This document shows, piece by piece, positions 56,878 through 64,000 of a stretch of DNA of 64,000 nucleotides; within the stretch, counting starts at the first letter, position 1, and each line of letters opens with the position of its first letter. The notes below the pieces were generated by a model, which made no database searches, was not told the DNA's origin, and saw nothing but the letters and a program-made list of their open reading frames with translations. This DNA comes from Peronospora farinosa (lineage: Eukaryota; Oomycota; Peronosporomycetes; Peronosporales; Peronosporaceae). The translations under genes were made by a program, and so were the position numbers. Location: positions 434,001-498,000 of the forward strand of contig CANTFK010000994.1 of assembly GCA_947646735.1 (NCBI GenBank). The letters run 5' to 3'.

Positions 56878-58070
56878 TGCATGCTCTTGGCAACGAGCCA
56901 GAGACTCTTCGTGGCCTTTTTGCAAGGAGCCTCGATGAAGTGAAGGATTACGAAAGCGACACTAATTTCATGGGATACTATGAGGCTTAGCCTAGTTTAC
57001 CAATGGATGAAGACGAATCTCGTCGCGCACAAATTCGTTACCTGAACGTGGCGCAGGAAACACGCTAATATGCGTTGCGCTTAAAACCGGGCATATCGTC
57101 AACGATGATTAACACAGTTCCACTCGTTTAGCAACAACAACAAAAGATTAAAGAGGAGGGGGGCAGTTCGGCACCGGTCGAGGAGTATAGCTACACTCCA
57201 AGGTCAACGAGACTATGGCTTTATGGCATTATCCGTAAAAGAGCGTCTCAAGATTTCAATTAGTCGCTCCTGTCTGATGTCCCGCAGGCCCTAAGGCCAC
57301 CACACCTGAAGAAATAGCAACGCGAATAGCGTCGTGAGAGAGGCATCCGCAACCATATCTTACTGCACAGAGCCATGACAAGTCACGGCTTACAAAGAAA
57401 GCACGAGGTGCGTATATTCCTAGCATAGATGGTGTTTATATCCTCCTCTTTGCAAAAAAGACGAAGATTAGGAAAACATCCTTTCATTCGAATGGAGCAT
57501 TAGACACGGTGTCGTAGAAGTATGATGGAGTGCCAGTGTGGCGAACGTTCGACTCAAAGGAATTTATACTACGACGATTCAAACCTTAAGGTCCGGGACC
57601 AGTTGCAATTGCAACGAACGCGCTATGCGGTTATTATTTAACGCCCGAGTGCTTCCGCTAACAAGAGATCACAGCAGGCCTTGGCCGCTAGCTCGCCTGC
57701 TCTCACCATTGCTGTGAGAAGCGACATTTGTTCGCAAGATGACCCTGGCCACGACGGTCCATAACGTCAATGGCATAAGGACAATCTTGCCGCAGGTTTA
57801 TTTCAAATAGCGATAAGTTCTATAAGTCAGGATACCCTCGTCACTCTACCAGATAATGATTTTGACCATGACAATGACAATGACGCTTCTAAAAAAAATT
57901 CTCCACATGGAACTGGAGGATCCTTTTCTCATCGAGCGATGCCGGATACTTCATGAGTTGATGTGTCTCCTTGAGACTTTGAGTCAGTCTCATAGGGCGC
58001 TTTACGCGGTGCAGACTCGTCTGCAGGTGTTGGAGCTAGAGCAAACTCGGTAGGAGGAGCAGCTAGGAGT
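56878..58070 (+). pseudogene. TE-D antisense ORF region
   Basis: Plus-strand pieces look coding but carry stops: HALGNEPETLRGLFARSLDE (from 56879), MDEDESRRAQIRYLNVAQ (57004), and a helical end at 57856-58053 (HELMCLLETLSQSHRALYAV). Position and coiled-coil character match the antisense regions of the other elements. Confidence 0.4.
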
Positions 58071-58357
58071 CTGAATACGAATGTTACAGCCTGCAGCAAA
58101 GCCTACTTCCTCGGCGCAATCGCCATTGTATTCCGTGGGACTGATCCTAATATGGCTTAAGCATGCCAACGTAGAACACTAATTGTGTACGCAATTTGCG
58201 CGTCAGATGAAGCGTATACGCCAAACCTCCTTGATCACGACCGTAAAGAGTCTGATGAAGCGTAAACGCAGCTTTGTCGTAAACACGGCAGACAAATAGT
58301 TTTTATTGTTTATTAAGACTTGTTTTATAAATTATAACAAGTAATACAACTTCTGCC

Positions 58358-58760
58358 TTAAGCTTTCGCTTGTTCTTTTTGTTTGTCTTGGCTATCAGCC
58401 ATTGCGTCACGCACATTTCGTAAGACATTCAGTCGCGTTGCGAGAAACGCATTTACCTGTTTCTTAACAGTATTAGGGCTGACATCAGCAAGCCGATCGG
58501 CAACCTCTCCCTCACCAAGCCCTGAACCACTCGGTGGTAGCGAAAACGGATCGCGTGGTTGTGTGAGGCCATTCAAATGGAACGGAGTGTAGCCGGTAGA
58601 GGCGTGCACGGAGTTATTGAGTGCGAACTTAACAACAGGGAGCATCAAAATTCAACGCCGAGACGTAGTAGCACAAACGCTGCGGAGGATATCCTCAAAT
58701 ACGCTATTAACGCATTCACTTTGACCATGGGTCTGCGGATGATCCGCTGTGGACATGTTT
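58358..58760 (-). pseudogene. TE-D integrase, 3' part
   Basis: MSTADHPQTHGQSECVNSVF begins at 58757; the usual QTDGQ reads QTHGQ. VKFALNNSVHASTGYTPFHLNG follows, then a helical tail. Frame breaks occur near 58650. Confidence 0.8.
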
Positions 58761-58780
58761 AATCAAATGACTAGCACCTG

Positions 58781-59288
58781 TGTAGCGGAGCTGCACAGCT
58801 TCTTTAGCCAGAGGAAGACTTTCGGCTGGAAGCCTCTTAGTTCTAGAGAACTAAATAGAGTTAAGGCTAAAAGCCACTTAGTTCTAAGGAACTAATTAAA
58901 CGACTTAAAGTCACCCTGTTCGAAGGAACGTAGGAAAGAGACTTTTAGTCTGCAAGCAATAAGCTTAAGGTTCAGAGAACCAACGCACAGAGTGCAAGAA
59001 CAAGCAATAAGCTTGGAGGTTCAGAGAACCAACGAACGAAGTGCACAAGAGAATAAGTAAGAATGACTTGTGATCTTAAACTCAAAAGGAGAACTGATTT
59101 TATTTATGCTTTAAGATTTTATGAATAGTCCTACTCTAAGTACACTACACTAGATTAATTACTATAATAGTAATTATTATATGCAGACTTTGCTATTGAA
59201 CGACGAATCGTCTAAACATCTGTGTATGATGTACTTAATACAGCGTTAGTGATTTATCGAATCCCAATCGATAAGATACGGTATTACA
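58781..59288. repeat. Solo LTR inserted in TE-D integrase
   Basis: TGTAGCGG...GTATTACA, 508 bases, flanked by the perfect 5-bp duplication ACCTG (58776-58780 and 59289-59293). The integrase continues on either side. A solo LTR with a target duplication is the product of LTR-LTR recombination of a full insertion. Confidence 0.9.
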
Positions 59289-59305
59289 ACCTGAAAGACG
59301 GACTT

Positions 59306-59581
59306 TCAAAACTTTCTCGTATTACGAGGATCACGGTCAGAGACGATTGCCACAGGAGAGACATAATGGCGAAATACTCGATCGATAAACAGCTCCGCTG
59401 TACCTTCTCCATCAAATGAGTTCGGCACAGCCGCTAAGTGAACCATCTTGCTCAAACGGTCAGCAAATACTGCAAGACCAGAGTTACCATGCGAATCTTT
59501 TGGTAAATTAAACGCAAAATCCATAGTAATGGGCTCCCAACATCCAGTGGGAATAGGCAAGCTAGCCAGAGGCGCCGCCAT
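59306..59581 (-). pseudogene. TE-D integrase core, 5' part
   Basis: ITMDFAFNLPKDSHGNSGLA, FADRLSKMVHLAAV and AIVSDRDPRNT: the first two catalytic Asp residues are present. The frame is cut by the solo LTR. Confidence 0.85.
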
Positions 59582-59639
59582 ATGGGGCGAAGGTTTAATA
59601 TATCAAGACATCTCACACGTACGCACATATGTGCTTAAG

Positions 59640-60978
59640 CATTTATACAGTTTGTGTCCCCAATAACTCTGGCATACTGAGCCATAGATATTTTCACGCA
59701 TCAGCAAAATTGACAGTGATGCTCCCTGGACCTTCTTAAACCGTGACTGTGGACGGGGGAAGGGACAAAATGAATGCAAGAAAGAAGCTGTTGGAAGCGT
59801 TCATATCCACAATGCTCGGAATGGTCGCTCACTTTAGCAACGATGAGATAAATACTAGTCAGTCTTAAATTATCACGCAGGGTGGTGGCATTGAAGTGAG
59901 TATGAATCACTTTAGGGCTAGAAGCCCGAGCTGCCACCTGAGTAACTCGAAGCTCCATTCGTGTCAGTAAGGCGCCCCACACCTATTAGAAACGATCGTT
60001 TTTGGCAGGAACACCGACGACATAGCAACTTATCGTCCGACAGATGTGTTCATAGCTCACTCGACGCTAATGCTCAACAGACAGCCGCAAGATGTCTTGT
60101 CTTGCCACTTCTTTGTGTTTTGATTACCAATGTTGCGGCCTCATAATTTTCCACGACCTCAAGAGGGTTCATTTTTGTCGAGTTCCATTGGCTTTAGGCC
60201 AGACGTCCGTAGATGTTGCACGGCTGCGTGCAAGTATGACACGCGACAGTGCAATCTGCACGAAGCGCGAGGGAAAAGGCCTCCTCGAGGGACTTCGGCT
60301 CAGCACGTGTGAGGCAATAACGCGTCATGCCCTCTTGCATACCAAAAATAATATGAACTTGTGAGGCCATGCCAATCGGCTGCGTGATAATGCACGAAGT
60401 AAGATGACGTGTCTTCTGCACGTAGTCGCGCATAGACAGCTTGCCCTGTCGGAGTGAAAAGAAATCTGCACGCAAGCGAGATTCATCTTGAGAAGGCTCG
60501 AAAGCCAGTCATAAGTCGCGCTGATTATCGTCCAGCGTAGGAAACGCCGACTCATCTACGACGACCTTTCCGAGAGCCCATTACTTATCTTTGCCAACAA
60601 GCCGAGACAACCGGAAATTAATTTTAGCCGTCGAAGCGTCAATCAATCTTGACGCTATCGCAATATCCACCTAGCGAAACCAGCCATTGAGGGGGAGACG
60701 ATCCGACAACCGCTAAGTTTGTTGAAGTCTCTATCATGATAGCGTCATCTTGTGAAGTGCGTGAGGGAGTTTATACTCGCCTGTTGCTCTTGGCGATCTT
60801 TCGCACCATAAAGACTTGGATGGCGGCATACTGATCATCAGACGTCGCTGTGCTCAGCAGCAATAATTTCACCAGACATCGCCGCGAGGCGGTGTAGTGC
60901 CTGCCACTTCGCCGAGATGAGATGTGGAAAGTCATAATGATCCAGCAAGACCGCTGGAGCCACCGAAGACTCGTCCAT
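59640..60978 (-). pseudogene. TE-D gag and protease-region remnant
   Basis: MDESSVAPAVLLDHYDFPHL starts at 60978 with HRLAAMSGEI, as in TE-C gag, then a TGA. 60475-60194 has FSLRQGKLSMRDYVQKTRHL and EEAFSLALRAD. 59982-59701 is a low-quality frame beginning near the protease (MELRVTQVAAR). No RT follows before the integrase. Confidence 0.7.
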
Positions 60979-61025
60979 GTTCGTCTTAATTCTGGTTATT
61001 GGAAGAACTACGAACTGCTACCAGG

Positions 61026-61145
61026 TGTAACGGGAAAAGTACTCGTTACCGTCTTACACTAAAAGGGCGCTGAGGAAGCGCTCTTTATTAACTCGTAAAT
61101 ATAACTCTCTTCTTTATTATGGTTTGGTTCTAATTCGCAGTATTT
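61026..61145 (-). repeat. TE-D 5' LTR, truncated
   Basis: TGTAACGGG at 61026 with shared words (AACTCT, TTATTTTGG-like, TTCTAATTCG) relative to the TE-C LTR; similarity is lost near 61145. Minus-strand TGGTAGCAGTTCGTAG from 61023 is the primer binding site, a better match to an initiator-Met tRNA end than in the other elements. Confidence 0.75.
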
Positions 61146-61399
61146 TCGAATATGTCCCTAGCTCATGGAAGAAATTGGTTGGCGTTGAAGCGCTGTACAC
61201 AACTGTTGCCGTTCGCCGAATCGAACCGCGCAACAGACCTTTATTGAGTACTTTACTCAAGACAAGCAGAAGTGTGGTGAAGTGGATTCTAAAAATGTTA
61301 TAATAAGACTCCAAACCACTGACTGTGCCGGACTGCCGACTGTCGGAAGGAGGTACCCCGATGCCGCCTATGGACCTTTTCTCACCTTGTGTACCCTTC

Positions 61400-61754
61400 A
61401 GCTGGCGTGTTCCACTCTTCGGACAACTTGGTGAGGATGTAGACGTCTGCCTTGATCGAGGTAGACCTGGGAACCTCGAGTGTATATGCTTCACTTGGTG
61501 GGCCAGTAGGTGACCACTTATTCGACCTTGTCGAGAGTGGGCGTAAAACTAAACGAGGAGCTTGTCGTCCGTGGACGTTTCCTTGTTGTTTCAGGGGTAT
61601 TAACCATTTGACCTTTACTTTGATCCCGTAACGTGATGCAAGGGAGACCGCTTACAAAAGCGGATATTGGTGAGTTTGCTACTCGAATAGAATTTACAGG
61701 CCAAATATATCCTGGAGCTCTATTTGCACTTGACTGTCTTAAACGGGAAACCAA
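61400..61754 (-). pseudogene. Coding-like relic of unknown family
   Basis: Minus frame from 61754 (GYIWPVNSIRVANSPISAFV, SGLPCITLRDQSKGQMVN) switches frame near 61590. It continues through LVLRPLSTRSNKWSPTG, SEAYTLEVPRSTSIKADVYI and LTKLSEEWNTPAEGYTR before a TGA near 61400, where AGGTGAG also resembles a splice donor. Composition is protein-like over some 115 codons with one frame change. I do not recognise it. Confidence 0.4.
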
Positions 61755-62431
61755 ATATATATCCCCTCGTATAAGTGAGTAGCTTAAAGTAAGTTCTTAA
61801 GGACGACGAAGTCGCGCTACATGGGGTTCATCTCGCACTTGAGTCTACTTACACGACTGTCTTTAACGAGGGGGGGGGCAAAATATATTCCTTCTCTGGA
61901 GAGGCGTGTGGTCAGACTGGAATTTTTTAAGCGCGATGAAGACGTGCCACGTAGATCGCAAATTAAGTAGTATTTAATATAGTTCTATCCTTTAAACTCT
62001 ATTACTCTATCCTTGCCTGAAGCTCTGATTCCTTGTGTCGACTGGTCTGATCCTTGTGTTGGCTAATCAGGAAAGGCTGAACCTCGAGGGACTCTGGTCT
62101 ACCGACGAAGGACCCAGGTCTACCGAAGAGGAATCGAAGTCTACCTATAAGAGGCCGGTGTATACCGATAAGAAGCCGGGGTCTACCGATGAGGGACAAA
62201 ATCTTCCAATGTTGGACCAAGTCGACTCCTAAAGGTTCCATTTTACTGGTAATTTCATCCTGACATCCCGTTGCTGGTTCTTTAAATCGTTCCCTACCAA
62301 CGGTCGCTTATCGCCTATGTCCCCTTTCTTTCCGATTCCTTTATCTAAAGAGCAATCCCATGGTCCTTCCATCCTATTGGTCCCTGAGTTCTTCACATTT
62401 TCGGAAACCACTTCACCAGAGAAGCATATTA
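61755..62431. other. Low-coding gap with simple repeats
   Basis: It contains related words (ACTGTCTTWAACG...AAATATAT) near 61733 and 61858, a G-run near 61870, and the 21-bp tandem array. No trusted gene. Confidence 0.5.
62098..62202. repeat. 21-bp tandem repeat, five units
   Basis: Units at 62098, 62119, 62140, 62161 and 62182 share TCTACCGAxGAGG. In the plus frame 62035-62232 they encode a seven-residue repeat (STDEGPR, STEEESK, STYKRPV, YTDKKPG, STDEGQN). Confidence 0.85.
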
Positions 62432-62892
62432 TGTAACGGGGCACCCTCCGACTATACTGATTACAGTATAGTCTACTTTCACTGATTACAGTGAAAGCAG
62501 GTGCCTCAATTACCTCTCTTACACAAGAGGCAGAGGAAGCTTTACTTCTAAACAAACGCTTAGAAGTAGAGGAAAAGAAAAACTGTATTTAATATAGTTA
62601 ACTATCTTAATAAAACTAATCTGTTATAACCTATGTTAACTATATTAAACTACAACTATGTATGTCGACAACTTTCCCTTCACTCATTGCGCGCGTCCAT
62701 CGGTCATTGGTCAGCGCGTTGGTTGATATGATGGCCCATATCAACCAATAAGAGGGCATCTTCAACTTCAAGGAGATCTAGGAACAATATTATAAGAAAA
62801 GGTAATATTGTCAAAATATTATTAGTTATAATAATATTTTATTGACACTTCATATAAGTGTCAATATTATGTAACGATCTCACCCCGTTACA
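62432..62892 (-). repeat. TE-E 3' LTR
   Basis: TGTAACGGGG...CCCCGTTACA, 461 bases, with 10-bp terminal inverted repeats. The inner edge TCACCCCCCCC (62893-62903) is the polypurine tract on the minus strand, so by analogy with TE-A and TE-C the element has gag-pol on the minus strand beyond the window. The flanking five bases are TATTA (62427-62431). Confidence 0.85.
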
Positions 62893-62939
62893 TCACCCCC
62901 CCCTCAACCAACAGTCACATTAGTGACTGTTTAGTGACT

Positions 62940-64000
62940 ATGGGAAAGGAGAACTTGTTGAATTTTCTTTCATTCAACAATTACGCTATGACAAAGTCAA
63001 TGCGCGTCGCTGCTAAGGCAGCCGAGAGCTCGGCTGCACGCCTGTGTGCAGCCGCTACTGAGGCTTCACATCCTCAGCCAGCAGACACTAATGTGTCTGC
63101 TGGAAGTCAACATCAGCCTGCAACGCCTGTTGCAGGTTCACGTAGCGCTTCGCCACGTGAAGATGTTGACCCAGAGTTAGTCGTTGACTACTCTGGTGAG
63201 TCGGATCACGCATCCGGCTCAAAGTCATCTATTCCACTCCCGGGCTCTCCCCGGGGTGATACCTCGTCGTCTAATGCTACGAAGAGGGATCGTGGTACAT
63301 TGAGTGAATCAATGTACCGTGAAATGTTCGGGTCGTCTGATGAATCAGACGACTCGCCAAACGAGTCGAAGGATAGTGACTCGAGTGGGGACCGTAAGGG
63401 TGATGTCAGTGCTTCTACTGACATCATGTCGGTACTTCTGTTGACACTAATGCTCGTGGTGTCGGTACTTCTGTTGACACCACGCAGGAGGCTTTAGACC
63501 GCAACGTATTGCGTCTCGCTCCTGATCGCAAGCCATGGATGCTATCTAAGCATCTGCTTGATCGTTGGTCTGGAAAGACCAACGAACGGTTCCCCATACC
63601 GTTGTTTGATGCTTCAAAGCTTCACGGCCTTGACGCCAGTGCGAAGAACTTTCGCACTGAGAACGATTATTACATCGATGTGTATGGCCCACACAAGAAG
63701 CGTGAGGCTGACGCGTTCCTCCAATCTTGGAACGCGTTTATCACCAACTTTTTAAACGTTGGGAAAGAGGCTTGGTTTCAAAGACTTTATGCTATCCGCA
63801 ATAAGTTTGAGAAACGAAGTACTTCCGGTGCATGCTATCGTTCGCACCGGTTATCTAGAGAGGCAGGCCTGTTATGCCTCTCTTGGGGCGACCCATGCCC
63901 GGGGTGCCTAAGCACCTCATCAAGAGCGCCTAAGGAGGCGTACCTCCTTACTGAGCCCTGGTGGAGGGCTTGCATCTCTTCTGAGATGCGTGAAGGGATT
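62940..64000 (+). CDS. TE-E antisense ORF, runs off the window
   Basis: ATG 62940 (MGKENLLNFLSFNNY) opens a 185-codon Ala/Ser/Asp-rich frame ending at 63497. Its end lies in a direct repeat of GTCGGTACTTCTGTTGACAC (about 63429 and 63462). A one-base frame change there leads into a second frame (TTQEALDRNVLRLAPDRKPW, WMLSKHLLDRWSGKTNERFP, FPIPLFDASKLHGLDASAKN, ENDYYIDVYGPHKKREADAF, FITNFLNVGKEAWFQRLYAI) open to the window edge. This globular-looking part is the best-preserved example of the antisense module. No known domain recognised. Confidence 0.55.

Larger units (their letters stand above)
56783..61145 (-). mobile_element. TE-D: deleted Ty3/Gypsy element
   Basis: Minus-strand gag (60978-60194), a short protease-region remnant and integrase pieces (59581-59306 and 58760-58358) remain, while RT and RNase H are absent. 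The 5' LTR starts at 61026 and is cut after about 120 bases. A solo LTR splits the integrase. The left limit is uncertain. Confidence 0.75.

Overview
The window looks like nuclear DNA of a peronosporalean oomycete (Phytophthora or downy-mildew type). Five recognisable eukaryotic housekeeping genes sit close together and carry few, short GT-AG introns (40-118 nt). They are followed by a gene-poor stretch packed with Ty3/Gypsy LTR retrotransposons. No bacterial operons, rRNA, tRNA or CRISPR arrays were seen. The lineage is inferred from gene style and element type, not from a search.

Gene-rich half (1-30.4 kb): a coiled-coil protein cut by the window edge (17-2212, +); a C2-domain membrane protein (2593-3805, -); a DIM1/KsgA-type 18S rRNA dimethyladenosine transferase in five exons (5004-6244, +); a seven-exon cohesin subunit SCC3/STAG (6704-11468, -); a DRS1/DDX27 DEAD-box helicase (12534-15095, +); a giant HUWE1/TOM1-type HECT ubiquitin ligase of 4162 residues, almost all in one exon (15298-27867, -); and an eight-exon threonine-deaminase homologue (28272-30383, -). 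DIM1 and DRS1 both serve ribosome biogenesis. SCC3 and DRS1 are divergent, and the ~1.07 kb between them carries four CCAAT boxes near the DRS1 start.

The deaminase homologue is the most striking gene. Its frame, splice sites and regulatory domains are intact, but the PLP Schiff-base lysine is a serine and two further PLP/substrate-loop positions are altanine where serine is usual (read: alanine), so it looks like a pseudoenzyme.

Repeat half (30.4-64 kb): AT-rich DNA with a cluster of a 14-nt motif and hairpins leads into at least five LTR elements with gag-pol on the minus strand. TE-A (32535-40990) is complete with a TCTTT target duplication. TE-B (about 42061-55642) is old and is split by TE-C (46826-54508, TAGGG duplication, LTRs differing at one base). 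TE-D (about 56783-61145) has lost RT/RNase H and is itself split by a solo LTR (58781-59288, ACCTG duplication). TE-E begins at 62432 and leaves the window. Each element has a plus-strand open region between the end of pol and the 3' LTR, antisense to gag-pol, usually ending in or containing a coiled coil. This shared antisense module is the best candidate for something undescribed.
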